A DNA stretch of 64,000 nucleotides from Trichobilharzia regenti (lineage: Eukaryota; Platyhelminthes; Trematoda; Strigeidida; Schistosomatidae), in the NCBI GenBank assembly GCA_944472135.2, contig OX235263.1, positions 2,401,517-2,465,516 on the forward strand. Direction: 5' to 3'. Of this stretch, positions 55,085 to 64,000 are shown in pieces. The notes under the pieces were generated by a model. That model was not told where the DNA came from. It did not search any database and was given only the letters and a program-made list of their open reading frames with translations. Within the stretch, counting starts at the first letter, position 1. Every line of letters starts with the position of its first letter. The position numbers and the translations under genes are program-made.

Positions 55085-55450
55085 CAGTTTCATTTGTTTC
55101 AAAACTTCCTACTTCCTTAGAAACAAGTTACTCCAACTTGGACAGCAATTCCCAGAAGTTTACTTAGCTGTTAAACGCTTCCACTACACAGTAGGGGACA
55201 GACCATTAATGATCTATGCTCGACGCAGAAACGGAAAATTACTCACCACGCCTAACTTTCCATTCTAATTTTATTTCGCAGTTTACCGGTGCTAACAGAC
55301 ATGTAAGGGTCACGGAAAACTGTATGGCTGATGCGCCGTCTAGAATACACATGAATACAATGGAAGATTTTGAAACCTTGGCTAAGTACCAAAAGAAAGA
55401 TAGAAGATGGAATCTAGCCAGTTACAATTTAAACGAACTATTTTCTCTTC
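55085..55450 (+). pseudogene. Gypsy-type LTR retrotransposon relic, RNase H end
   Basis: FHSNFISQFTGANRHVRVTE, NCMADAPSRIHMNTMEDFET and LAKYQKKDRRW correspond to the end of a Gypsy RNase H and the linker to integrase (family pattern: YISQFT-DIRHVKG-ENVVADALSRI, then a DFE-LA-AQ segment). The preceding AVKRFHYTVGDRPLMIYARR (55170-55230, another frame) fits the AVKHFRHFVEGR-FTIYTDHKP block. No LTRs, protease or integrase nearby. The 167-codon open frame runs into a SINE. Confidence 0.7.
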
Positions 55451-55481
55451 AGATATCAGTTTCATTGATTATCTTTAAGTA

Positions 55482-55713
55482 TTTTTTTTCCTTCACGTTC
55501 CCAGTGGAACATAGGGCTTCAAGCTGGTGGACTGAAGTTTCTGTAGTTGTGTTTAATTTTTACAGGATGGGGTTGCCAGCCTCATGCCCCACCTTTCCTT
55601 TTTACCAGCATTATTTCTGGCTTAGCGAGGTAAAGGAGTGCGTTGGTGGTCGGGGATGGAACCCTGGACTATGTGCATGGTTGGCGAGCATCCTAACCGC
55701 TGTGCCACTGACG
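55482..55713 (-). mobile_element. SINE-A1 with 9-bp target-site duplication
   Basis: CTTTAAGTA at 55473-55481 and 55714-55722 brackets a full-length minus-strand SINE-A1 with head B box GGTTCCATCCC and 3' end CCACTGGGAACGTGAAGG. Confidence 0.9.
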
Positions 55714-55837
55714 CTTTAAGTACTGAGAGGTAAATTCTGTTGATTCATTTGTTGTACAGCCATGTGTTTTACTTTCAAACTCAAGATATCATGTTGTATC
55801 CATGATAGTGCATTATGTGATACTATGGTACTTTAAG

Positions 55838-56024
55838 GTGCGTCGGTGGCACAGTGGTTAGGACTCTCGCCGACCATGCACATGGTCTGAGGTTCGAGCC
55901 CACGTCAACGCACACCTTATATCTATGGTCGGCCTGCGAATTTTGGGCTACCGATATCCACGCTGAAAATTCCACACTTGTACCAAAAATACAGTGTGGA
56001 ATCAAGCTGTAATCAAAAAAAAAA
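55838..56024 (+). mobile_element. SINE-A2
   Basis: GTGCGTCGGTGGCACAGTGG, B box GGTTCGAGCCCACG, body GGCCTGCGAATTTTGGGC and 3' end TGTGGAATCAAGCTGTAATC with an A run. Good copy, about 210 bp from the decarboxylase exon. Confidence 0.85.
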
Positions 56025-56237
56025 CATTGAACCAGTTAAGAATATTTTCTGGGCGGTTACATCGTCACATATTAATCTGTTGTCATTTTGTCTTAAGATT
56101 TTCTACCTAGAGACAAAACGAAACTGAAAAACAATGAATGATCTTAATTGTCATTCCTACAGAAGCATCACCTGATGACAACTTTCCATGTCATTCGAAC
56201 AAATAAGAAAAAAACATCAAACATTTAAAACACTCAC

Positions 56238-56328
56238 TCGAAAGTCAACAGCATTTTCTTGATATTCATGCTTCAGATATGGTGGATCAACATGAAACGA
56301 ATTCCTGATCCAGTTCAATTCACGATAC
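56238..56328 (-). CDS. Aromatic-L-amino-acid decarboxylase, exon with the catalytic-loop tyrosine
   Basis: Most upstream exon found (91 bp). Acceptor GCCTTCTCTCCAG, donor GTGAGTG. It starts with the last base of a split codon, then encodes YRELNWIRNSFHVDPPYLKH and EYQENAVDFR. The family text is W-K----L--AFNVDP-YLKH ... DYRHW-IPLGRR. If the previous exon ends in TG, the split codon is the conserved Trp. The tyrosine in PPYLKH corresponds to Tyr332 of mammalian DOPA decarboxylase in the mobile catalytic loop, needed for decarboxylation. The next exon starts 11.4 kb away. The PLP-lysine exon (NPHKW-type motif) was not found up to base 64000. Confidence 0.92.
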
Positions 56329-56329
56329 C

Positions 56330-57505
56330 TGGAGAGAAGGCAAAACAACCCAGAGTAGATTAAACTACCTATATTTCAGGCATTTATTCCCCTTTATAAA
56401 TTTGAATAAAGCAAGAACAGTGGTTTGTGTTCAGAATGAAATGTCTCCAGTATTTATTTCGTTGACCTATTGTCATCAACTGCATACAGCCTAAGAAATA
56501 ATAATAATACAGCCTAAGAAATAATAATGCTATTACCAGCTGTCATATCGTTATGTGTCATGAGGTGAACAACATAAACTCCTCTTAAGTTATAAATGAG
56601 CAAAATAGTTCAAGTTTTCACTGATTTGCCATAGCAGTTATTTTCAAACTCATGAGACCGAGTTAATATATATTCAGAAAGAAGCAGATATAAGTCTTTC
56701 CTTGCTCCCCTGGTAACTGGATGCCTTTACTCTCTCTCTCTCTCTTTACTCAATGGCGTAGTCTTCCGCTTTAATCTCCCCCTCTTCGCTACAGTGTAAT
56801 TTGTGCTCTCCTTCTTGTTTCTATGACTTGCGTTGAAATCACCACACCGTTACTCAGCGTATTAGTTAATCATAATCTTACCCACATCATGCCTTCATTT
56901 TGCAACTCCTTTGCCATTGTTTCCAGCCGTTTATTTCTTGTTTGAACTTGAGCTTTCTGTGTACAAACTAAATAAATATAATTTCTGAGTACTATTCATT
57001 AATTTTGGAGTTTCTTGTCGGCTGACATTATTTAACAGTTTCAAGTATGTTAAAATTTTCCCGTGAACAAACTTGATAATTTCTTCAAGCTGTAGGTAGA
57101 TGGTGAGAAGCCATCTTATTCGGAACAAACCTCTATTCTTCTTGCTTTACTCAAGTTTCTATTTTTTACCCTTAATTTGCTTCAACTGTTGGCAAAATGG
57201 AACTGTATATATGTACTACAAATGATACGACCGATCGAAAGAAGTTTACCGCGCTGAATAATGGTGTGTAACCTCTTGTCTTTATTAGTTCATAGAGTCA
57301 ACTAGTTTGTTTTGTAGAAACAGTAGCCGCAAAACATACCCGCACTCCTTGATAATACATCTGATTACTGAGTCTATGTAGATTTCAGACAAGTACTTCA
57401 GATGTCTCAGTTCAACTCATTAATAGTTTTACTTTTATACTTTGAATACAGGCTGTTAAACGTTGGACAGCGATATACTTGAAAAAACGGATTAGTTTTA
57501 CAAAT
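56330..57505. other. Upstream intron, nothing recognised
   Basis: Between the decarboxylase exon and the RTE. Contains a short TC run near 56732-56746. No exon or repeat family recognised. Confidence 0.4.
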
Positions 57506-57509
57506 ATTA

Positions 57510-58600
57510 TTATTATTTGTATTCCCTTGAGTTCCAAAAGGGAACTAGGGCTTCAACAGGACATCTACATTTTGTCCTGATCTCTTCAGCCATCTTCATC
57601 CGGCAACACGATCGCCCATATGCTGTCATCCCCTCCTCCCATGATCTCCTCCATATCATCCTCGAACAAATACACAACTTAGCGATTCCCATTCGGATGC
57701 TGGTCGACGGCGTGGCATGCAAATTTATTCAACCGTCTCTTCAGCGTATATCCGATCTGTAGTTTGTTGGTCTGCTTGATTTCACAGTTCCCTGTTGCTA
57801 ATTGTTCCTAGCTGGCCACCTCACCTTCAGTATGGATTGAAGGCAGCTACTGATTTAGGTCTGAGTCCTTCTGGAAATATTTTTGGTTAGAAGCTCTCCA
57901 AGTCTTTGAACTGTATATATGCACTGACTTACTTGACACTGGAGTTGAAAACCGAATCTTGTTCGTCTTGTTGAATGCAGTAGATTTTCCCACTGATTTC
58001 AGATTATTGAAGGTCTGTCTCACCTTTCTAATCCTGGTTTTTACATCCGCATCCGAGGAGTCACGTCTCGTTGAAAAGACGCTTCTTGGATAAGTGAAGG
58101 AGGTGACCTTTTTTTCAAATTTACCCCAGTGGTAGTAGAAAGTGTTTGTTATTGTTATTGTTTAAGCGTCTTCATTCCCTACTATTTGTCGATGTTTATC
58201 TGAATTCTTGTCATCGCCGCTTCTTCCACCAGCTTGTTGGTTTCAACTTGTAGATCTTCAGGTTTCTTTGATATCAGACATAAATCAACAGACAAGTAAA
58301 GATCTTCTAGAGTCTTCTTAACAGTCCATTGTGTTCCTGTCTTCTCACTCCACATATCCTTCTTCAGGATTCAGTCTACTTAGATCAGGAATGTCATTAG
58401 TGATATTATTTAGCCTTACTCATGTTTTTGCTTCAGAGGCTTCAGTTAGCTTTCCACTGTGTATCACTTGACATGTGGCATTGTCGTATTGATGCTGAAT
58501 GGATTCAATAAAGCTTCGGGGCACTCCGTAGTGCTAGAATAGTTTTCAAATCATTGATGAGATAGCTTCCTTATTACTAACGAATTCCACATACTGGTCA
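57510..58600 (-). pseudogene. RTE LINE, RT to 3' end, decayed
   Basis: From the 3' end: AAGCCCTAGTTCCCTTTTGG-type end at 57540, then WRRSWEEGMTAYGRSC and IRTKCRCPVEALVPF (57520-57700). Further upstream are text matching WGKFEKKVTSFTYP-type (58110) and IWSEKTGTQWTVKKTLEDLY (58300), with VIHSGKLTEAS near 58440 and a stop-rich motif A zone at 58560. The 5' half and endonuclease are absent. Confidence 0.7.
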
Positions 58601-58604
58601 AATA

Positions 58605-58960
58605 TTTTGCCATGATATTGTCAAATTGTGCTTTTCACCAAATAACCGTCTTACATCGGTAAAATAACTGTAAACGTCTGAGCTTTATTTCATTCTGGCA
58701 ATGGCAGAGTCTACCTATTACATACAAACACCTTTCTAAAGTGAACAGAAACTAATGTACCTCTAACTGCATATTACGTGTAGTTTCCAAAGCACATACA
58801 TCAGAGGAACTAAAAAAGGAACCTATGACCTCAGTTGTGAGCAAAATACAAGAAAATTACACATGGAAAGTGAATTGACTGGAGTTAAATGAATAAAACC
58901 GAATTTAATGCATCCAGAAGGAAACTATGGTTACTCTTTGCTTACCTTGGTGAATATACT
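58605..58960. other. No recognisable gene
   Basis: AT-rich. No exon with decarboxylase similarity seen. Confidence 0.4.
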
Positions 58961-58962
58961 CT

Positions 58963-59203
58963 ACTTTTTTTTTAACTTCTTTACGTTCCTAGTGGAACAT
59001 AGGGATTCAAGCTCGAGGTTTAAAGTTTCGGTAGCAGTGATGTTTGTTTTTAAGGTGTGGGGTTGTGAGCCACATGCCCATCCTTCGAACTATACCAGTC
59101 TTATTACTGTCTTGGCGAGGTAAAGGAGTGAGTAGGCCGGGGATCGAACTCTGGACCACATGCGTGGTTGGCGAGCATAATACCGCTGTGCCACCGACAC
59201 ACA
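58963..59203 (-). mobile_element. SINE-A1
   Basis: Minus-strand copy with B box GTTCGATCCCC, body AGACTGGTATAGTTCGAAGG and 3' end CCACTAGGAACGTAAAG. Target duplication not evident. Confidence 0.75.
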
Positions 59204-59229
59204 TTAGTTAATTATTTATTTTTCTATTA

Positions 59230-59660
59230 ATTTTGTCTTTATTCTTGATGGAAACATTAAGGACTTTGTATGACTAAATTGCTTGACCCTTACTCTTAAG
59301 TGTATTGTTGATTTTATCAGTTCGTAACATTCGTTCCTAATTCTACAATATTTCATAATGTACATACTACTAACGGGCTTTAACAACAGCTTTTATTTTT
59401 TTCCATCATACTACTTAATCATGTGATAGTAATATCAAACACTGACATTTTTGTTATAGAACAATCTTTAATATTTTTGTAATTTATCCACTTCAACTCT
59501 ACCCCTTATAACTTTTATCACATATATACGTACATTGACTGAGCAATTATTTTGTGCTACTTAATAACCTTTTTCTGTAATATAAATACGACTGTACAGC
59601 TTGAAAATGAAGTCGTTGAAAAGAAATTTCTCCGCTGAACAAAAACTGTTATAATTAATT
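59230..59660 (+). mobile_element. PLE1 3' tail fragment with terminal block
   Basis: Pyrimidine-rich tail ending in CTGTACAGCTTGAAAATG, GTCGTTGAAAAG, AAATTTCTCCGCTGAAC (59588-59640). No coding part. Confidence 0.6.
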
Positions 59661-60035
59661 ACTATAATGTTTGAACATTTACAATATTGATATTAAATTG
59701 TTCATGGTTGTATGCAGCTGACGAGATTCAGGGAAATAAATATGATGATATCACTTTCCCCTGATTAATATGTTGCTCTTACTTTGTTAAATCATAAAAT
59801 TAAGGGCTAACTCGTTATTTTCATATGAACACTGATCACGTTTTGAGCGAGTAGTTGCAAAAATAGTTAGACACCAAGTAAGAAATAGACATTATATAAT
59901 GAGAATTATTTTTGTGAAATGTCAGAGAAATTGAAATAAGTGGTTCCAAGTGAGTTCGGCAAACTAGTCCCAACATCTTCAAGGAATTCACTTCAAATAA
60001 CAGAGGTATATTTATACATTATATGTATGTACTTA
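59660..60035. other. No recognisable gene; weak second hammerhead-like core
   Basis: GCAGCTGACGAG followed by GAAATAAA (59714-59740) resembles the core at 31344-31362 and probably marks the end of an older PLE1b tail. No pairing partner for stem I was found. Confidence 0.35.
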
Positions 60036-60038
60036 TAA

Positions 60039-60268
60039 GTGCGTTGGTGGCACAGCGGTGAGGACGCTTGCCGACCATGCACATGGTCAGCGGTTCAACC
60101 CCCAGCCGACGCACCCCTTTACCTCACTAAGCCAGAAATAAAAGCTGTTAAAGAGAAAAGGTTGGGCATGAGGCTAGCAACCCCATCCTGTAAAAAACAA
60201 GCACTGCTACAGGAACTTCAAGCCACTAGCTTGAAGCCCTATGTTCCACTGGGAACGTGAAGGAAAAA
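60039..60268 (+). mobile_element. SINE-A1, plus strand
   Basis: A good reference copy: GTGCGTTGGTGGCACAGCGG, B box GGTTCAACCCC, body GGGCATGAGGCTAGCAACCC then CATCCTGTAAAAAAC, ACTTCAAGCCACTAGCTTG and the end AAGCCCTATGTTCCACTGGG. The 3' end is shared with the RTE 3' end, and the GGCTAGCAACCCC part with the RTE 5' region. Confidence 0.85.
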
Positions 60269-60269
60269 A

Positions 60270-60755
60270 TATATGTATACATATAAAATGACAGTTCTTA
60301 TCTTTAAAAAACTCTTTAAGTCATGTAAGTCATGAGTAAACATCAAAATTTGACCACAGACTTGCACTTATGAATTTTGTGTTTCTTAAATGAAAAACGT
60401 TCATTTAACATACTGCCTTTCGTTATGACGAAGGTATCATCCACTCACCTTAACCACAATCTTAGAGAACTAGGGCAGCTCATAATTGTATTTGTTTTTT
60501 ATGAGTATATAAACAGACTGGGAACTAACAGAAACACTGGCAACCAAATAGCAATGACTTCTATTCAATGGTAAACAACCTCTGAAGGATAATGGACCAA
60601 ATGTCAAAAGAGAATTTGGAATTACTTATTCCACTTTCGCTGAAATTATACAAACATGATGCTTACATAAAGATTCGTTAGATGTTTTATGCATGAGATG
60701 ACATCATTTTGTACAGGAATGTTAACATCTATTACGGTAAATGCAGTTGATGTGA
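60270..60755. other. No recognisable gene
   Basis: AT-rich. A 65-codon frame at 60377-60574 without similarity that I recognise. Confidence 0.4.
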
Positions 60756-60759
60756 TTGG

Positions 60760-60950
60760 CCTTGAATACCGTTTACATTACCTGTTGAAGTACTGTGTAC
60801 ATAATAAGTCATCGTCTTGATGTAGTTGTGCGAATAAACGACAAATAAACCATCCAGCTCAGAGAACACGATCACATCAGAATCATCCGCCTGAGCTACA
60901 GATCTTCTCCATTATATGTCTGGACTTTGGTGACGACCACGTTCAACGGG
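60760..60950 (+). mobile_element. PLE2 terminal fragment
   Basis: ATAAACCATCCAGCTCAGAG, then CTGAGCTACAGATCTTCTCC, as at 42880-43075 and 63930-63970. The hammerhead-like hairpin has decayed beyond recognition. Confidence 0.5.
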
Positions 60951-60969
60951 TACTTATATCTTAAATCTA

Positions 60970-61835
60970 AATGATATTACAGCTTTTACTGCAGTTCATC
61001 GATGACAAAATCAGCGAAGTAGTAACACAGTGTCTGAAAAATGTAGTTAAAAGGGTTTCCAATGCAGCAGTGGTAGGTTGTCTCTTCACTAACATCCCTG
61101 TTTTACGTTCGAGAAATAGGAACAAACCCCTGCTTGTGTATCTACCAGTTTGGCTACAGCTGCGGCGCCAGCTACATCGGGACACAATTAGGCAGATTCA
61201 TCCTCGCATTTCCGAACATGATCTAGCATGGTCAAGCAGGGAACAAATGAGATCTGTGCGTAGCTCTGTTTTAGCACACTTTGTAGATAGTGGGCATAAA
61301 GTTAATGTTAATACATCAATTAAAATCACTTATCGCATTCCTACTAATCTTAATTTTGATTTACGAGTTTGTCTTTCCCCAAACTTTTTAAAAATTATAA
61401 CTGTCCAAACTATTTTTCTGATTATTTCATCTTTAATTACAAATTTACTATTGTCCAAATCGTTTTCTTTTCTCTAATAATCTGTCATGTGTTCAACTTG
61501 TGCACTCGCTTATTCCTTACTTACTCATCATTTTTCAAAATGATTGTGCATTATGCAATCCACTTGTTGTAAGTATTTCTACCTTTCAACTGTGTGTATT
61601 AATTTTCTTCGTTCATTATCACTCCACTGCTTGACATGTTGACACTGACTAATTATTGTTAACAAACATATCAATACCACTTGATGATTGGTAAATTGTT
61701 GTATATTGTAATAAAAATGCTACACGTGTATATAAGAGTAGAGCCAGAGAGTTAAATATAATTACGATTATTGTACAGCTCATAAAAATGAATCGTCGAA
61801 AAGAAAATTCTCTTCGCCGTTTACGCCCTTTTCTT
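60970..61835 (+). pseudogene. PLE1 relic: GIY-YIG ORF and tail with terminal block
   Basis: The 168-codon frame 60971-61477 contains SEVVTQCLKNVVKRVSNAAV, then, shifted by one base, CVYQFGYSCGASYIG near 61135, RQIHPRISEHDLAWSSREQM, VLAHFVDSGHKVNVNTSIKI and TYRIPTNL. The tail ends at 61765-61835 with TGTACAGCTCATAAAAATG, TCGTCGAAAAGAAAA and TTCTCTTCGCCG. Confidence 0.75.
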
Positions 61836-61839
61836 ATGA

Positions 61840-62060
61840 ATCTATTTATGTCTTGTGTTCTAAGTACAGTGACTGTGTCATCTACATACCATCACAATAC
61901 TTTAAGGGTAGGGCTGATCGTTTCAATGGCTACGTTTTCCCAAGTATCCATGAATATATCTGCCACTATCGGGGATATTGGCGCCTATTTGGAATTTAAA
62001 TACTGCAGAAGTCAGGTGTAGCTGCATTTCGAACATTATGTCTTCCAGTGGCAAATCTTA
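61840..62060 (-). pseudogene. PLE3 reverse transcriptase relic, motifs B and C
   Basis: The minus strand reads PISPIVADIFMDTWENVAIE and WYVDDTVTVL: motif B (SP-SP-VA) and the catalytic YVDD of Penelope RT. It is a short piece, a close relative of 16846-17073. Confidence 0.7.
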
Positions 62061-62064
62061 CTAC

Positions 62065-63775
62065 TCTTACGACGATGAATGGGAAGGAATAAAGAATACT
62101 ATAAAACGAAAGTTCCAAAATTGTGCAGTTAGAACTGATAGGATTATGAACAATAATAGATTGCGTTCGAAACTTTGTCATCCAGTAAATAATACTGTTT
62201 CACTTACTGTGATATATCCATCTAATAAACAAATTAATATGGAATTACATACTACCAACACCAACATATAATATATCTAAAGAACTTTTCAGGATATTAA
62301 ACTACCTAACAGAATCATGCGACCATTCTATCAATTCGTCAATCCAATTTTTAGAGGAAATCAAAAACATTCAGGTAGAAGACAATGAAATAATGGTGTC
62401 CTTTGCTGTCACAGCATTATATACTTCAATTAGTCCAAAACTAGCAACAGAAACTATGCAACAATTACTCTATAGTGATGAAAACATCAGAACGCAGTGT
62501 TCAACTTGGATAGTACTCATAAAATTATGCCTCACAACATACTTCCACTCCAATACTCAAATATATGAACAATTAAAAGGAACACCAATGGCATCGCCGA
62601 TATCAGGATTAATAGCTGAAGCCGTTATGCGAAGATTAGAATTAATAGCTCTACCTATAATTAAATTGAAAATCTTGGTACGTTACGTTGATGATACATT
62701 TGCAATAATTAAGAAAAATGATTTAGAATATATCCATAAATTAATAAACAACATATTTGAAGACATCAGATTTACAAGAGAAGAAGAATTAGATAACAAA
62801 ACCCCACTTTTAGATGTCTTAATCAGGAGAACCAACACACTGTGCGTCGGTGGCACAGTGGTTAGGACTCTCGCCGACCATGCACATGGTCCGGGGTTCG
62901 AGCCCACGCCGACGCACACCTGATATCTATGGTCGGCCTGCAAAATTTGGGCTACCGATATCCACGCTGAAAATTCCATACTTGTACCAAAAATACAGTG
63001 TGAAATCAAGCTGTAATCAAGAACAAGAACAAGAACAAGAAACACAAGTATATAGAAAATCAACGCACACAGATCAGACACTCAACTATACTAGCAATAA
63101 CCTAATTACTCACAAAGGAAACTGTGCACAGACATTGTTTAGAAGAGTTCAAACACATTGTAGCACTCCAGAGTTGAAAATAAATGGAAGAAAAATACCT
63201 ACAAACGGTCTTTAAGAAGAATGGTTATCAAAAAAATTTCATCAAAAAGTGTTAAAAGTCGAATCAAAGCACCAACAAAGAACCATCACCAATGACCAAA
63301 AGGAAATTCATCCTACTATACGTCAGAAATATCTCTGAAATAGCGGATAGAATAATGAAACCGTTTGATATAGATGTAGCACACACACCAGTCAAATAGC
63401 TTAAATTGATCTTATGCAAACCAAAAGATCCAACAGAAAAAGGAGATAAAATTAACACCATTTATGAAATAAATTGTATGAACTGTAACAAGCATTACAT
63501 TGGCTAAAGTGGGCGTCCCCTTCGAATAAGAATCCAAGAACACAAATCAGCCGTGAAAAGACATGATATGAATTCTTTAGTATCAATGCATATAGACAAT
63601 TATGGACATCAATTTGATTGGGATAATGTCAAAATTTTAGACAGAGGAAACACCAAAAGTGTCAGGGAATTCCTAGAAGCCTGGTACTCAAACGAAAATG
63701 CAATCAATAAACACGTTAATGAGGACGAAATATACCAACTAATAAAAAGTAAATCAGGTGACCAGAACGTTTAAA
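62065..63775 (+). pseudogene. PLE2: Penelope reverse transcriptase plus GIY-YIG endonuclease, split by a SINE
   Basis: The most complete PLE here. RT: MVSFAVTALYTSISPK (motif A, 62393; the usual SFDV aspartate is alanine), IYEQLKGTPMASPISGLIAE (motif B), LVRYVDDTFAIIKK (motif C), TPLLDVLIRRTNT; then the SINE; then QVYRKSTHTDQTLNYTSNN and FRRVQTHCSTPELK. After frameshifts at about 63210-63400 comes the GIY-YIG domain: KGDKINTIYEINCMNCNKHY, IG followed by a stop, SGRPLRIRIQEHKSAVKRHD, FLEAWYSNENAINKH, ending at 63773. The protein would combine target nicking and reverse transcription. Inactivated by the SINE, the motif A change, shifts and stops. Confidence 0.88.
62840..63040 (+). mobile_element. 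SINE-A2 inside the PLE2 coding region
   Basis: Full-length plus-strand copy: GTGCGTCGGTGGCACAGTGG, B box GGTTCGAGCCCACG, 3' end AATCAAGCTGTAATC and (CAAGAA)n. AACACA at 62834-62839 and 63041-63046 is the likely target duplication; taking one copy and the SINE away leaves the PLE2 frame continuous. Open frames that cross it on either strand are artefacts. Confidence 0.88.
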
Positions 63776-63882
63776 ATCAAAATCAATAAAAAACTGTCAA
63801 TACATATCTAAAGATGGTTACCGGGAGACGCGATTAAATCACTCATGAAGAAATTTGAATCATTTCACCTCATCTTAAATAC

Positions 63883-63924
63883 TGCGCTGAGGATGTCGTC
63901 CAGAAAGACGACGAAAGCTCCGCA
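63883..63924 (+). ncRNA. Hammerhead-ribozyme-like motif at the PLE2 3' end
   Basis: CTGAGGA (63887-63893; fits CUGANGA) and GAAA (63913-63916) surround a strong hairpin GTCGTC/GACGAC (63895-63900 and 63907-63912) as stem II. TGCG (63883-63886) can pair with CGCA (63921-63924) as a short stem I. Stem III would be reduced to the A15.1-U16.1 pair with C as the cleavage-site base. One extra T at 63894 departs from the consensus. Minimal hammerheads of this sort are known from Penelope-like elements. Confidence 0.5.
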
Positions 63925-64000
63925 ACTAAACCAACCAGCTCAGAGAACACTATTAATTGCAAATTGTTTAACCGAGCTAAGTATTTCTGGATGATGGATG

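Noticed and set aside
60971..61477. 168-codon open frame, candidate gene
   Set aside because: A PLE1 GIY-YIG region with a one-base shift across the zinc/YIG segment.
62850..63215. Open frame AQWLGLSPTMHMVRG... and its antisense frame of 132 codons
   Set aside because: Runs from the SINE-A2 head into the PLE2 remainder. Similar frames occur in every SINE-A2 copy.

Overview
The window looks like repeat-dense intergenic and intronic DNA of an animal, most likely a schistosome-type flatworm. It is AT-rich and packed with Penelope-like elements (PLEs) whose C-terminal GIY-YIG endonuclease is recognisable by eye, RTE-clade LINEs, CR1-like LINEs, tRNA-derived SINEs, one Gypsy-type LTR relic and AT/CA microsatellites. 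This repertoire is known from trematodes. The species is an inference. All family labels used here (PLE1, PLE2, PLE3, SINE-A1, A2, B, C, D) are local names.

Only one host gene is recognisable. It is on the minus strand and encodes an aromatic-L-amino-acid decarboxylase (AADC/tyrosine decarboxylase type). Four C-terminal exons are visible at 56238-56328, 44777-44875, 44617-44718 and 41574-41816, all with GT-AG borders and matching phases. The introns between them are 11.4 kb, 58 bp and 2.8 kb, and the two large ones are filled with transposons. The 5' exons, including the PLP-lysine exon, were not found and probably lie beyond base 64000.

Layout: 1-3.1 kb, three PLE1 relics. 2.39-8.2 kb, left arm of a large inverted duplication; its right arm is 33.85-38.76 kb. 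8.6-10.9 kb, RTE pieces, one internally deleted. 12.6-18.7 kb, SINEs, a CR1 3' end and several PLEs. 19.2-24.4 kb, a young truncated RTE and a near full-length decayed RTE. 25.2-26.0 kb, a small inverted repeat. 26.4-29.5 kb, a CR1 inserted into another CR1. 30.4-31.4 kb, a PLE1 with a hammerhead-like 3' motif. 33.1-33.9 kb, a CR1 endonuclease relic. 38-41.3 kb, PLE1, PLE3 and a young RTE. 41.5-56.3 kb, the decarboxylase exons with repeat-filled introns, including a CR1 nested in a PLE1. 57.5-64 kb, RTE, SINEs, PLE1 and the most complete element of the window, a PLE2 with reverse transcriptase, GIY-YIG domain and hammerhead-like tail, split by a SINE.

The most informative structures are: (i) the inverted duplication, whose arms alternate between almost identical and strongly diverged tracts and in which the right arm preserves the empty site of a PLE1 insertion in the left arm; (ii) a SINE apparently built from a tRNA-like head plus both ends of the local RTE LINE; (iii) three RTE copies that share the same frame-breaking defects yet two carry perfect 13-bp target-site duplications, implying mobilisation in trans; and (iv) hammerhead-like folds at the 3' ends of two PLE families. 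All identities and folds were judged by eye.
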